34,860 nucleotides of DNA from Bacteroidota bacterium (GCA_024244665.1 JAAEOI010000323.1:1-34860), one strand, 5' to 3'. Counted from the first letter of the stretch, positions 17,372 through 26,583 are shown. Made by a program: numbers and translations. Notes: a model not told the origin generated them from the letters alone.

Positions 17372-18886
17372 ATGAAGCGCATACCGATCATTATTGTCAT
17401 TATAGCCGGAGTATTGCTGATCTCCTGCTCCCAGAAAACTCCCGAGTTTGTAAACAGCATTCCCGACGATGCCGTCGCGGTGGTCTCCATGCACCCCATG
17501 AAGATTCACACCAAGGGTAAAATCAACTCCTTCGAATCCATTAAGGAAAAGGTCAAAGATGAGGTCTTCGGACAGATCCTGGAAAATCCGCTCAGCTCCG
17601 GCCTAATGCTGAATGAGTATGTCTATCTTTTTGCAACCATGGAAGAGGAAGCGCCTGTCCTGGGATTTGTAGCCGGGATCAGGGATATGGGCAAATTTGA
17701 AAATATCCTGGGAAAGATTGAAGAGGATGGCTCTGTGAATGATACTGATATGGGAGAATATAAATACATCCAGCCCGACCAGGAGGGGATCATTGCATGG
17801 AATGAAGAGCAGGTGATCATACTCGCGTCTCCCGACCACGATCAATTTGAACTATCCTTCTGGACCTCGCGTCTTGACTGGATGTTCAGCCCCGTTAAGG
17901 AGGAGTCAATCGTCAGCATGGTGGATTTTAAAAATTTCCAGGGGAAGATGAAAGACGTTAATTTATGGCTCTCTGCCGATGATCTCAAGAAGGTTATCGA
18001 GCGTTTTTCAAAGGAGAATATCCCGGATATTCCGCTGAACCTTTACAACAACTACTCCCACATGTACTGCGAATTCTCAGACGGGGTCATGAACATCACG
18101 GGTGAAACTAATTTCAGTGAAGAGGTGCAAAAAAACATTGATGAAATCCTTGTATTGAACCCGAACCTTAACGAGGATATGCTGAAGATGGCTCCCGGCG
18201 GAGATCTTTTGTTGGCTATAGCTACTTCAATGGACCTGGAGAAAGTTCAGAAACTGGTGGAGAAAATAAATCCTCCCCAACTAGATGGTATGGGGGGTAA
18301 GTTGGAGGAAGCCACCGGGATTACCGCCGAAACATTATTGAATGCTTTTACAGGCGAATTCACCCTGTCTGTCAATGCGCTGGAGGAGGAAGCGATGATA
18401 CCGGCAGAGGTATTTATCGGACTGGGCGTAAAATCGGATGAGATTCAGAAACTGCTTCTGGAGCAGGTCGGGAGTTTAGTGCCGGTGGAAGAACAGGGTG
18501 ATTTCTTCGTGATCAATATACAGGGAAATGAGATCTACAGCGGGATCATAAACAATAACTGGATAATTACCAATGTGAAGGGATATAAGGAAAAAGTAAA
18601 AAGTGGAAAAGTGGAGGAATCGCTGCTTGATTCGAAATTCGCTGACTTTTCAGACAAATCCGTGGGCATGTACCTGAACCTCGATCTTGACAGTTACCCG
18701 GAGATGGTGCAGGAAATGATCAACCAGAATGCCGAACAAAGGACATGGATCGAACAGCTGACTGCTTCACTTGATTATATCGGGATGTCGGGCGGTGACA
18801 AGCAGAGCCTCTTCACTGTGAAAACCAATAAATCCAACGAAAACAGCCTCTACACGCTGTTGAGTATCGCCGAACCGGAACAGTAG
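17372..18886 (+). CDS. DUF4836-like lipoprotein of the ABC/FtsX operon
   Basis: A 504-residue lipoprotein with lipobox LISC (Cys19). The start of the mature chain (EFVNSIPDDAVAVVSMHPMKI) is the pattern of the Bacteroidota DUF4836 family (PF16120), whose function is unknown. Two similar halves are suggested by repeated 'FTGEF.LSV' and 'GNEIYSGIINNNWIITN' style strands. No catalytic motif is visible. A TATCTTTA promoter-like -7 element lies at 17335-17342. One base separates its stop from the next start (18888), so it is the first gene of a three-gene operon with an ABC ATPase and an FtsX-type permease. It may be the periplasmic or outer-membrane-anchored partner of that transporter. Confidence 0.85.
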   Translation: MKRIPIIIVIIAGVLLISCSQKTPEFVNSIPDDAVAVVSMHPMKIHTKGKINSFESIKEKVKDEVFGQILENPLSSGLMLNEYVYLFATMEEEAPVLGFVAGIRDMGKFENILGKIEEDGSVNDTDMGEYKYIQPDQEGIIAWNEEQVIILASPDHDQFELSFWTSRLDWMFSPVKEESIVSMVDFKNFQGKMKDVNLWLSADDLKKVIERFSKENIPDIPLNLYNNYSHMYCEFSDGVMNITGETNFSEEVQKNIDEILVLNPNLNEDMLKMAPGGDLLLAIATSMDLEKVQKLVEKINPPQLDGMGGKLEEATGITAETLLNAFTGEFTLSVNALEEEAMIPAEVFIGLGVKSDEIQKLLLEQVGSLVPVEEQGDFFVINIQGNEIYSGIINNNWIITNVKGYKEKVKSGKVEESLLDSKFADFSDKSVGMYLNLDLDSYPEMVQEMINQNAEQRTWIEQLTASLDYIGMSGGDKQSLFTVKTNKSNENSLYTLLSIAEPEQ

Positions 18887-18887
18887 A

Positions 18888-19532
18888 ATGATCATCCGGC
18901 TGGAAAATCTGATCCCGCTGCCCCTACTCGGGCAGCAGAGGAGTAAATCCGAAATCTGGGAGAGCTCCACGGTCATCTTTGAACCGGGAATGAGCTACCT
19001 GGTGGAGGCGCCATCGGGCAGGGGGAAGACCAGCCTGCTTTCGATCATCTACGGACTCAGGAAAGATTACCAGGGAAAGGTGTTCCTCGACGACACTGAC
19101 ATCAACGGTATTCCGGAAATAGAGTGGTCGCGGTTGCGAAAAAACAATCTCTCTTTCATTTTCCAGGGCCTTGAACTCTTTGATGAGCTCACCGCCTTAG
19201 ATAACATCCTTTTGAAGAATTCTGTCACCCGCGAAAAAACAGAAGAGGAGATCAGGGAGATGGCAAGGAGACTGGATATTGGGGATTTCCTCCATCGCAA
19301 AACAGGGATCCTCTCCTTTGGTCAGCAACAACGGGTAGCCATCATCAGAGCGCTGTGCCAGCCCTTCAACTTCCTGCTGGCCGATGAGTGCTTCAGCCAT
19401 ATGGACCGTGAGAACAGCACAGTAGCCTACAAACTGATCCTGGAAGAGTGCAAGGCCAGGAATGCCGGGATGATCCTGAGCTCGCTGAATTCCAATGGTG
19501 AGATAACAACCGAGAAAAGACTGTTGCTTTGA
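18888..19532 (+). CDS. LolD/MacB-type ABC ATPase with atypical motifs
   Basis: A 214-residue ATP-binding subunit. Walker A is APSGRGKT (41-48), the Q-loop is FIFQGLELFDELTALDN (about 90-106, giving the LolD/FtsE-like LFDELT context) and Walker B is FLLADE (162-167). Two parts are unusual. The signature reads LSFGQQQR (142-149) instead of LSGGQ, and after Walker B the D-loop is SHMD with no switch histidine at the expected place (LSSLNSNG). Loss of this His usually weakens hydrolysis but does not abolish binding. The subunit may be regulatory, or a divergent mechanotransmission ATPase like FtsE or MacB. It overlaps the next gene by four bases and shares its operon. Confidence 0.88.
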   Translation: MIIRLENLIPLPLLGQQRSKSEIWESSTVIFEPGMSYLVEAPSGRGKTSLLSIIYGLRKDYQGKVFLDDTDINGIPEIEWSRLRKNNLSFIFQGLELFDELTALDNILLKNSVTREKTEEEIREMARRLDIGDFLHRKTGILSFGQQQRVAIIRALCQPFNFLLADECFSHMDRENSTVAYKLILEECKARNAGMILSSLNSNGEITTEKRLLL

Positions 19533-20722
19533 AAAAGCTCTATTCCATATTGTGGAGTGATAACAGCAGGGCCCACCTGCTTGGAGCCTTTCTCGGAACC
19601 CTTGCCGGTTTTGTGCTATTATTATCGGGCATTCAGTTCTACCTGGATATCAAAAAGGTCCTCTCCGAAAATCGTGACCTGCTGGATCCTGAATACATTG
19701 TTGTGAATAAAAAGGTCAACATCGGCCAGACCTTTGGATTTTCGGGCACCGGTTTTTCCCAAGAGGAAATTGAGGAGTTAAGCCGGCAGCCCTTTGCTGA
19801 CAAAATATCCCCTTTCATTTCCAATGCCTTTCCCCTCCAGGCATTTACCGAAAGTGACAAAATTCCCAACTTCTATACCGAACTTTTTTTTGAAGCCATC
19901 CCCGATGAGTATATCGATATAAAATCGGAAGAGTGGAAGTGGGATCCGGCAGAAGGTACCATCCCCATTATTATTCCCCAGGACTTCCTGAACCTGTACA
20001 ATTTTGGATTTGCCCAGAGTCAGGGTCTCCCGCAGGTTCCGAAGGGGGTGGTATCCCTGGTAAACTTCAGGATAAGGCTGAAGGGCGAACATGGAAATTA
20101 CCAGGATCTCCCGGGGCACATTGTGGGTTTCAGCAACAGGATCCACTCTATCCTGGTTCCATATGACTTCCTGACCTGGGCCAATGATACCTACGGCTAT
20201 TTTGAAAAGACAGCCCCCTCCAGGATCATCCTGGTTTCCAAAGACCCTACCGATCCGACAATCATCCGTTACATTGAAGACAAAGGATACGATACAATCA
20301 GGGAAAAGTTGAAGGGCAGCCGCCTGAACATCATCCTTAAATTTATTATCAGTTTTCTCGTGATCATAGCCGGAATCATTATCGTATTGGCATTCCTGGT
20401 ATTCCTTCTGAGCTTGCAGCTGATGATCAGCCGCTCATCTCAAAAAATAAAACGGCTCCATAAACTGGGATTTCATTACCGGGAGATAAGCCGTCCCTAC
20501 ATCCTCCTGTTACTGATCCTGATGCTTGCAGTTACGACGATCTCACTGCTCACAACAGGCCTGATAGCCAGTCAGATGGCGGCGAAAGCAAGTCAGTGGA
20601 ATCTGGCCATTTCATCCTCACTTCACGGAATTATTTTCGGAACTTCGCTGGCGCTAATCACACTTATTTCCATCTCCAATGTGATTGCCATCCTCATTAG
20701 CACTAAAAAGCTTTGCAAATAG
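19529..20722 (+). CDS. FtsX/MacB-type ABC permease
   Basis: A 397-residue permease. One N-terminal membrane helix (about 18-38) is followed by a large periplasmic domain (about 40-265) and three C-terminal helices (about 270-297, 324-348, 366-391), which is the FtsX/LolC/MacB topology (PF02687). The start is TTG at 19529 within TTGA overlapping the ATPase stop, so translation is coupled. The next in-frame ATG lies far inside, so TTG is supported. The periplasmic domain is not recognised. No substrate motif is seen. With the ATPase it should form a mechanotransmission-type complex; the lipoprotein upstream is the likely partner. Confidence 0.87.
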   Translation: MKKLYSILWSDNSRAHLLGAFLGTLAGFVLLLSGIQFYLDIKKVLSENRDLLDPEYIVVNKKVNIGQTFGFSGTGFSQEEIEELSRQPFADKISPFISNAFPLQAFTESDKIPNFYTELFFEAIPDEYIDIKSEEWKWDPAEGTIPIIIPQDFLNLYNFGFAQSQGLPQVPKGVVSLVNFRIRLKGEHGNYQDLPGHIVGFSNRIHSILVPYDFLTWANDTYGYFEKTAPSRIILVSKDPTDPTIIRYIEDKGYDTIREKLKGSRLNIILKFIISFLVIIAGIIIVLAFLVFLLSLQLMISRSSQKIKRLHKLGFHYREISRPYILLLLILMLAVTTISLLTTGLIASQMAAKASQWNLAISSSLHGIIFGTSLALITLISISNVIAILISTKKLCK

Positions 20723-20723
20723 T

Positions 20724-20753
20724 TTGTTACATTAAAATTAATCGCTATTTTTG
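20724..20753 (+). promoter_or_regulatory. Bacteroidota-type promoter of rpsT
   Basis: TTG at 20724-20726 and TATTTTTG at 20746-20753, a perfect TAnnTTTG -7 box with 19-base spacing, lie just before the rpsT start at 20780. Confidence 0.75.
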
Positions 20754-20779
20754 CAACCCGAAATAAATAATACGGCGAT

Positions 20780-21031
20780 ATGGCACATCATTTATCATCA
20801 AAGAAGAGGATCAGGCAAACGGAGACAAGGCGTGTAAAGAATAAGTATCACGCACGTTCTACCAGGAGTGCTGTGAAGAAATTGCGTGGAACCACCGACA
20901 AGGAGGCAGCCACCGAGCAATATACTGAGGTTGTATCCATGCTTGATAAGCTGGCCAAGACCAACATAATTCACAAGAACAAGGCCTCAAATCTCAAGTC
21001 CAAGCTTGCAAAACATGTGAACAGCCTGTAA
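20780..21031 (+). CDS. rpsT: 30S ribosomal protein S20
   Basis: An 83-residue, lysine/arginine-rich protein that binds 16S rRNA in the small subunit. The N-terminus [18 protein letters not shown] and helices such as [14 protein letters not shown] and [16 protein letters not shown] are the S20 pattern, and the length is normal. It has a dedicated promoter (20724-20753) and a strong terminator (21057), so it is a single-gene unit, as usual for rpsT. Confidence 0.97.
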   Translation: MAHHLSSKKRIRQTETRRVKNKYHARSTRSAVKKLRGTTDKEAATEQYTEVVSMLDKLAKTNIIHKNKASNLKSKLAKHVNSL

Positions 21032-21056
21032 GGCTTTCACATTCCAGATATCTCAG

Positions 21057-21084
21057 AGGCCAGCCGCAAGGTTGGCCTTTTTTT
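21057..21084 (+). terminator. Terminator of rpsT
   Basis: A nine-base-pair stem AGGCCAGCC / GGTTGGCCT, with one G-T pair and a GCAA tetraloop, is followed by seven T. It lies 26 bases after the rpsT stop. The GNRA loop adds stability. Confidence 0.92.
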
Positions 21085-21161
21085 ATGAAATCAATCAGGA
21101 TATCGTATCCTTGCCTAACCGATGTAATGTTTCCCGTCACATTAAAGGGTAAACACCTTCA

Positions 21162-21860
21162 ATGAACAGTTATAAATCGGGCACATTAAAAAGCTGGGCG
21201 GTGGAAGAGCGTCCCCGGGAGAAAGTAATGGCCAACGGAATTCAGTACCTCTCCGATACTGAGCTCATTGCCATCCTGATGGGATCGGGGACCCGGAACA
21301 CCACGGCGGTAGAACTGGCCAGGAATGTCCTGGGCGGAGTTGGGAACAACCTTCACGAACTTGGCAGGCAAACCATATCAGATCTTCAGAAGGTTAAAGG
21401 GGTGGGACCTGCCAAGGCCATTTCGGTGATGGCCGCCATGGAACTGGGGCGAAGAAGATCAGGCACCCATCTCGTTGAGAAAGTTCCTGTAAAATCCAGC
21501 GAAACTGTTTTCAATCTCTTCCATCCCCTGGTGGGAGACCTGGAACATGAAGAGTTCTGGCTGTTGATGCTGAATCGTGCTAACAGGGTCCTCGGTCGCT
21601 TCAAAGTAAGCCAGGGCGGACTTTCGGGTACCGTGATCGATACCCGCATCATCCTGAAAAAAGCGCTGGACAACCTGGCATCCTCAATCATAGTCTGCCA
21701 TAATCACCCTTCAGGCAACAAGCAGCCCAGTGATGCAGACGTGAAAATCACTGAAAAGTTGAAAAAAGCTGCTGAAATGCTTGAAATAAAATTTCTGGAC
21801 CATGTAATCATCGCCGATAAATCCTACTTTAGTTTCGCAGATGAAGGTTTGATTATTTAG
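21162..21860 (+). CDS. radC: RadC-family JAMM metalloprotease-fold protein
   Basis: A 232-residue RadC homologue. The N-terminal helix-hairpin-helix region (about 60-90, KVKGVGPAKAISVMAAMELG) is followed by the MPN/JAMM domain with VCHNHPSGNKQPSDAD (His, His and Asp metal ligands) and the upstream FWLLMLNRANRVLG. Family members were once linked to DNA repair, though a direct repair role is unproven and the true substrate is unknown. The start MNSYKSGTLKSWAVEERPREK is typical. The next gene begins five bases after the stop with a GTG, suggesting co-transcription. Confidence 0.94.
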   Translation: MNSYKSGTLKSWAVEERPREKVMANGIQYLSDTELIAILMGSGTRNTTAVELARNVLGGVGNNLHELGRQTISDLQKVKGVGPAKAISVMAAMELGRRRSGTHLVEKVPVKSSETVFNLFHPLVGDLEHEEFWLLMLNRANRVLGRFKVSQGGLSGTVIDTRIILKKALDNLASSIIVCHNHPSGNKQPSDADVKITEKLKKAAEMLEIKFLDHVIIADKSYFSFADEGLII

Positions 21861-21865
21861 ATCAC

Positions 21866-22336
21866 GTGACTCAGATTATTCTCACCATACTCTTCAGTTC
21901 GGTCAAGTTCGCAATGACCTTTCCCATTGCGATCATGCAATTCAAATTCAGTTTTGTTGAAACCATCCTGTGGACCAACATCGGGGGAATCCTGGGGATC
22001 TACTTTTTCGCCTTCCTGTCAGATAAGGTAATTGTTTGGTGGAACAACACGTTCAGGAAAAAAAGAATGCAGACCAGGGTCAGGAGAAAAGAGAAAAAGA
22101 TTTTCACCAAAAAAAACCGGCGGATCATCAGGATCAAACAACGCTATGGCCTGCTCGGGATCGCACTGGCCACTCCTTTCCTGCTGTCCATTCCGGTGGG
22201 AACCTTCCTGGTGGTAAGATATTACCATTCGAGCCGGGTCAAGTTTTCTTACCTGATTGTCTCAAACATTCTCTGGTCGGTAATCTATACCCTATTCTAC
22301 ACATTCTGGGACGGAGTGATATTCAAACAGGTTTGA
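21866..22336 (+). CDS. Small multidrug-export-like membrane protein (uncertain)
   Basis: A 156-residue membrane protein that starts with GTG at 21866. Hydrophobic segments are near 5-25, 32-53, 95-115 and 128-150. A strongly basic cytoplasmic loop (about 58-92, RKKRMQTRVRRKEKKIF) lies in the middle, followed by YGLLGIALATPFLLSIPVGTFL. That segment resembles the small multidrug export family (PF06695 type), but I am not sure. It probably shares a transcript with radC. Its last 14 bases overlap the end of folK on the other strand. A transport role is not shown. Confidence 0.7.
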   Translation: MTQIILTILFSSVKFAMTFPIAIMQFKFSFVETILWTNIGGILGIYFFAFLSDKVIVWWNNTFRKKRMQTRVRRKEKKIFTKKNRRIIRIKQRYGLLGIALATPFLLSIPVGTFLVVRYYHSSRVKFSYLIVSNILWSVIYTLFYTFWDGVIFKQV

Positions 22337-22823
22337 CAGGCGACTGATCCGGGCACTGTTCCAGCAGCTGAGCTATGGTAAGACCTGAGACCGGATGCCG
22401 CAGATCGGGCAGGATCTCCGCCAGGGGAAGCAGTACAAACCTTCGCAGGCTCATCCGGGGATGGGGGACAACAAGCCTGGGATGATCCATCACCAACTCA
22501 CCGCAAAGTAACAGATCAACATCAATTACCCGGTCGCTGTACCCACTTTCAGTCCGGGTTCTGCCCATCTCCTGTTCAATCCCACGAGCCGTTCCCATCA
22601 AATCGAGCGGATCCAACCCGGTGCGGATAGCAAGACAGCAGTTTATAAAAGGTGTGTCACTATCATAGCCCCATGAAGGAGATTCATACATTCCGGATAG
22701 GGATACAAGGGTACCGGTCCGCTCGCGAAGCAACTCTGCTGCACGTTCCAGGTGTAAAACCCGGTCACCCATATTGCTCCCCAGTGAGAAGCAGGCAATA
22801 CAGCCTTTCATCTCTTCGTTCAT
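22323..22823 (-). CDS. folK: HPPK, folate pathway pyrophosphokinase
   Basis: A 166-residue 6-hydroxymethyl-7,8-dihydropterin pyrophosphokinase, which transfers pyrophosphate from ATP in folate synthesis. Visible features are the N-terminal FSLGSNMGDRVLHLERAAELL, the pterin-pocket segment MYESPSWGYDSDTPFINCC, and SDRVIDVDLLLCGE, which corresponds to the PROSITE signature R-x(2)-D-[LIV]-D-L-L-L with the two metal aspartates. VVPHPRMSLRRFVLLPL follows. It is convergent with the small membrane protein and overlaps it by 14 bases. Length is normal. Confidence 0.95.
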   Translation of the reverse strand: MNEEMKGCIACFSLGSNMGDRVLHLERAAELLRERTGTLVSLSGMYESPSWGYDSDTPFINCCLAIRTGLDPLDLMGTARGIEQEMGRTRTESGYSDRVIDVDLLLCGELVMDHPRLVVPHPRMSLRRFVLLPLAEILPDLRHPVSGLTIAQLLEQCPDQSPVKPV

Positions 22824-22901
22824 CTTTAACCTTTCCTAAAACTAAGGTATTTATTATCCATCACATTTTTAGTAAATTGCCTCATCTTAAAAAACTGATA
22901 T

Positions 22902-24671
22902 ATGAAAAATTTCCTGAGCAGTCTGCTCGCAACATTAGTCGGGATCCTGGTAATGACCACCATCCTTGTGCTCATCTTTGTTGGAATTATTGCTTCATCC
23001 ACCTCGAAAGAGGCGCCCGATGTGGAAGAGAATTCCTTACTCCTCGCCAAATTCAACGCCCCCATTGCTGACCGGGCTGATGACAATCCATTTACAAAAT
23101 TGATGTCCGGCACCCCCTACGGTGAAGACATGATGGGACTGGACCAGATCCTGAAGGACCTGGACAAAGCCGAAAACGATGAAAATATCAAAGGCATCAT
23201 GCTAAACCTGAGGGGCGTATCCGCTGGGATGGCCACCCTATCAGAAATCAGAGATGCGATGCTCGATTTTAAAGAGAGCGGGAAGTTTATATATGCCTAC
23301 GCAGATTCATACTCGCAAAAGAGCTACTACCTGGCTTCGGTAGCCGACAGTATTTTCATGACGCCCGAAGGCGGATTCCTCTTCCTGGGAATGAGTGCTC
23401 AGGTTATGTTTTACAAAAAAGCGCTGGAAAAAGCAGGCGTTGAAATGCAGGTAATCAGGCACGGCTCCTACAAAGGTGCAGCTGAGCCCTTCCTGAGACA
23501 GGACCTGAGTAAGGAGAACAGGGAGCAGATTGAAAGCTACATGGGTGCAATCTGGGATAAATACCTGACCGACATATCTAAGTCCCGGAATATTTCCGTT
23601 GAGGAGCTGAACCGCTTCGTGGATGAGCTGGCTGCCGTTGACAATGAAAAATTGAAGGAAATCGGACTGGTTGACGGGCTAATCTACTATGATGAGATGC
23701 TCAGCATTATGAAAAAGAAGCTGGGTGTGGATGAGGAGGACGACCTTGAGGCTATTTCACTGAGAAAATACAAAGATGTACCTACAAAAGAGAAGAAGGA
23801 ATACAGCAGGGATAAGATTGCTGTGATCTACGCCATGGGAGCTGTGGTGGATGGTGAAGCCGGGGAGGGAAAAATCGGTTCTGCACGCATCGCCCGTGCA
23901 ATCAGAAAAGCCAGGCGGGACGAATCGGTCAAAGCAATTGTATTCAGGATCAACTCGGGTGGAGGAAGCGCCCTGGCCTCTGATGTGATTCACCAGGAAG
24001 TGAAACTGGCAGCAATGGCAAAACCGTTTGTTGCCTCCATGGGAGATGTGGCTGCATCGGGCGGATACTATATTGCTGCACCGGCCGATACCATTATTGC
24101 CAGCCCTAACACAATCACAGGTTCAATCGGGGTCTTCGGGATTTTCCCAAATATCGAAAAGCTGCTGAATGACAAACTGGGCATCAGCACCGATGTGGTC
24201 AAAACCAATACACACTCCAATATCCTGTCGATCTCTAATCCCCTTGATCCGGTTGAACGGGCCTATATTCAGAGGATGGTCGACGACACCTACACTACTT
24301 TTGTCAATCTGGTGGCCGATGGCCGTGACAAGACCTACAATGAGATAGATGCGATAGGCGGAGGACGCGTATGGGCCGGGACAAATGCATTGAAACATGG
24401 TCTGATTGATATGTACGGCGGTTTGGAGAAGTCCATCGAGGTGGCTGCTGAGATGGCCGGACTGGAGGTCTACCGTGTTCAGTCACTTCCCAAGCTGGAT
24501 GACCCGATGACTGCCATCATGAAACAACTTACCGGGGGAGCCCAGGTCAGGGCCGAACGGATCCTCAGGAATGAACTGGGTGACCAGTACACTCACTACA
24601 AGAAAATTCAGGAAATTCGGAACATGCATGGCATCCAGATGATCATGCCTTTTGAGTTCGAAGTGAAATAA
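22902..24671 (+). CDS. sppA: Signal peptide peptidase SppA, 67K type
   Basis: A 589-residue membrane-anchored serine protease of the S49 family that degrades cleaved signal peptides in the envelope. One N-terminal helix (about 8-31) is followed by two S49 domains. The general-base Lys191 lies in the first (HGSYKGAAEPF) and the nucleophile Ser386 in the second (GDVAASGGYYIAAPAD), as in the long SppA type. The whole length is normal. lpxK begins three bases after the stop, so the two probably form a small envelope operon together with the phosphorylase downstream. Confidence 0.95.
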   Translation: MKNFLSSLLATLVGILVMTTILVLIFVGIIASSTSKEAPDVEENSLLLAKFNAPIADRADDNPFTKLMSGTPYGEDMMGLDQILKDLDKAENDENIKGIMLNLRGVSAGMATLSEIRDAMLDFKESGKFIYAYADSYSQKSYYLASVADSIFMTPEGGFLFLGMSAQVMFYKKALEKAGVEMQVIRHGSYKGAAEPFLRQDLSKENREQIESYMGAIWDKYLTDISKSRNISVEELNRFVDELAAVDNEKLKEIGLVDGLIYYDEMLSIMKKKLGVDEEDDLEAISLRKYKDVPTKEKKEYSRDKIAVIYAMGAVVDGEAGEGKIGSARIARAIRKARRDESVKAIVFRINSGGGSALASDVIHQEVKLAAMAKPFVASMGDVAASGGYYIAAPADTIIASPNTITGSIGVFGIFPNIEKLLNDKLGISTDVVKTNTHSNILSISNPLDPVERAYIQRMVDDTYTTFVNLVADGRDKTYNEIDAIGGGRVWAGTNALKHGLIDMYGGLEKSIEVAAEMAGLEVYRVQSLPKLDDPMTAIMKQLTGGAQVRAERILRNELGDQYTHYKKIQEIRNMHGIQMIMPFEFEVK

Positions 24672-24674
24672 CGC

Positions 24675-25796
24675 ATGAACAAATCATCCCGGTTTCAGTG
24701 GAAACTGATCCTGGTCCCGTTTTCCTGGTTGTACGGCCTGGTCGTATGGATCAGGAATTCCTCCTATGACCAGGGCCTGTTTAAATCCACCGGATTTAAC
24801 ATGCCTCTCATTTCTGTGGGCAATATCACTGTGGGTGGCACCGGCAAAACACCACATACGGAATACCTGGTCAGACTGCTGAAAAAGGACTTCCGGTTGG
24901 CAACGCTCAGTCGAGGATACCGGAGAAAAACCCGCGATTTCAGAATCGCCACACCTGATTCAAAGGTTCAGGACATTGGTGATGAACCTTTACAGATCAA
25001 AAAAAAGTTTCCGGATATTACTGTGGCAGTGGACAGGGAGAGAGTACACGGGATAACAGAATTGATGAAACTTGTCCCCACCCTGGAGGCGATCCTCCTG
25101 GACGATGCCTACCAGCACCGCTCCCTCCGTCCGGGCTACTCCATCCTGCTCATCGATTATAAACGCCCCATCCTGAACGACAGGCTACTGCCTGCGGGAA
25201 TGTTGAGAGAACCTGCTGACAACCGCAACCGGGCCAACATCATCCTGGTGACCAAAACACCCGAAGATATCAAGCCCATGGAGATGCGGGAGTTCGCAAA
25301 CAATCTTGATTTAAATATTGGCCAGCACCTTTTCTTCACTACCATGCGTTACGGAGAGCTGGCGCCCCTGTTTCCCAGGAAACCAGGAGATGCAAAGGAC
25401 GCTGAATGGTACAGGGCAAAAGGCGGGGGCATTCTCCTGGTTTCGGGGATAGCCAACCCTCAGGGACTGAGGGCCTACGCAGAAACGATCAGTGATCATA
25501 TTGTTGAACTGAAGTATCCTGATCATCACCACTATACTCTGAAAGACATTGAACGGATCATGCAGCTTACTATGGAGCTGGCAGGAGCCAATGGTGAGGT
25601 ACTGATTCTGACCACCGAGAAGGATGCAGTGAAACTGTGTGAACTTGATTTCCCGGAAAACGTTCGCAGTTTCATGCATGCAGTTCCCATTGAGGTACAT
25701 TTCTTAAACGACGACAAAGAGAATTTTGACAAGCAAATCTATAACTATGTTACAAGCAATAAACGAGGCAGCGTCCTACATCAGGGAGAAGATTAA
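24675..25796 (+). CDS. lpxK: Tetraacyldisaccharide 4'-kinase
   Basis: A 373-residue lipid A 4'-kinase at the cytoplasmic face of the inner membrane. The first hydrophobic stretch (about 10-27) anchors the protein. The P-loop is GNITVGGTGKTP (49-60), followed by ATLSRGYRRKTR and the active-site region VDRERVHGITELMK. The Walker B-like LLDDAYQHRSLRPG follows. It is somewhat longer than E. coli LpxK (328 residues). The 3' end overlaps the start of the phosphorylase gene by 50 bases in another frame, which suggests coupling. Its presence supports lipid A synthesis by the standard pathway. Confidence 0.95.
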   Translation: MNKSSRFQWKLILVPFSWLYGLVVWIRNSSYDQGLFKSTGFNMPLISVGNITVGGTGKTPHTEYLVRLLKKDFRLATLSRGYRRKTRDFRIATPDSKVQDIGDEPLQIKKKFPDITVAVDRERVHGITELMKLVPTLEAILLDDAYQHRSLRPGYSILLIDYKRPILNDRLLPAGMLREPADNRNRANIILVTKTPEDIKPMEMREFANNLDLNIGQHLFFTTMRYGELAPLFPRKPGDAKDAEWYRAKGGGILLVSGIANPQGLRAYAETISDHIVELKYPDHHHYTLKDIERIMQLTMELAGANGEVLILTTEKDAVKLCELDFPENVRSFMHAVPIEVHFLNDDKENFDKQIYNYVTSNKRGSVLHQGED

Positions 25797-26553
25797 GGAG
25801 ACACCCGATACTGCTATCATTTTAGGCTCGGGACTTGGAAACATTGTTGAACACCTCAGTGAAAAGATCACTGTGGATTATGAGAACATCCCACACTTCC
25901 CGCTCTCCACCGTAGAAGGCCATGCAGGCCAGCTGATTTCCGGGCTCCTGGGCGGATCCAGGGTCCTTGTCATGGCAGGGCGCTTCCATTTCTACGAAGG
26001 CTATACCATGGAAGAGGTCACATTCCCCATCCGGGTGATGAAATTCCTGGGTATAAAAACTCTTATCGTATCCAACGCGGCCGGGGGAATGAACCCGGAA
26101 TTTGAGATAGGGGATATCATGGTAATTAACGATCACATCCATACCATGCCCAATCCTCTTATTGGAAAGCATGATCCTTCTTTCGGCGAACGATTCCCTG
26201 ATATGAGCCAGACCTACAGCCCTGAGCTGATTAAAAAATTCAAATCATATGCATCCGAACTTGGGATCCCCATTCAGGAGGGATGCTATGTAGGTGTAAC
26301 CGGCCCCACCCTGGAGACCCCAAAAGAGTACGAATATTTCAGGTTTATCGGGGGAGATGCCGTAGGTATGTCAACCACACCCGAAGCCATTGTGGCCCAC
26401 CAGATGGACATCAGTATTTTTGCTGTTTCGGTGATCACCGACCTGGGGGTACCAGGAAAAATCCAGAAGCTGACCCACCAGGATGTAATCAAAGCTGCAG
26501 GTAAGGCAGCACCAAAACTGACCTCCCTCATTATCAAGCTGGTATCTGATTAA
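25747..26553 (+). CDS. Purine nucleoside phosphorylase (PNP-I type)
   Basis: A 268-residue cytoplasmic enzyme that cleaves inosine and guanosine with phosphate, giving the free base and ribose-1-phosphate. The ATG at 25747 is preferred over the TTG at 25726 because MLQAINEAASYIREK is the usual N-terminus. Motifs are the phosphate-binding AIILGSGLG, GRFHFYEGYTMEEVTFPIRVM split over the active site, VSNAAGGMN, and the base-recognition GDAVGMSTTPEAIVAHQM. It is the trimeric low-molecular-mass type (punA/deoD2-like). It overlaps lpxK by 50 bases. The gene ends 30 bases before the convergent lamin-tail gene. Confidence 0.93.
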   Translation: MLQAINEAASYIREKIKETPDTAIILGSGLGNIVEHLSEKITVDYENIPHFPLSTVEGHAGQLISGLLGGSRVLVMAGRFHFYEGYTMEEVTFPIRVMKFLGIKTLIVSNAAGGMNPEFEIGDIMVINDHIHTMPNPLIGKHDPSFGERFPDMSQTYSPELIKKFKSYASELGIPIQEGCYVGVTGPTLETPKEYEYFRFIGGDAVGMSTTPEAIVAHQMDISIFAVSVITDLGVPGKIQKLTHQDVIKAAGKAAPKLTSLIIKLVSD

Positions 26554-26583
26554 TGGCAACCAAACATCAGCCATCTCGGTCGG

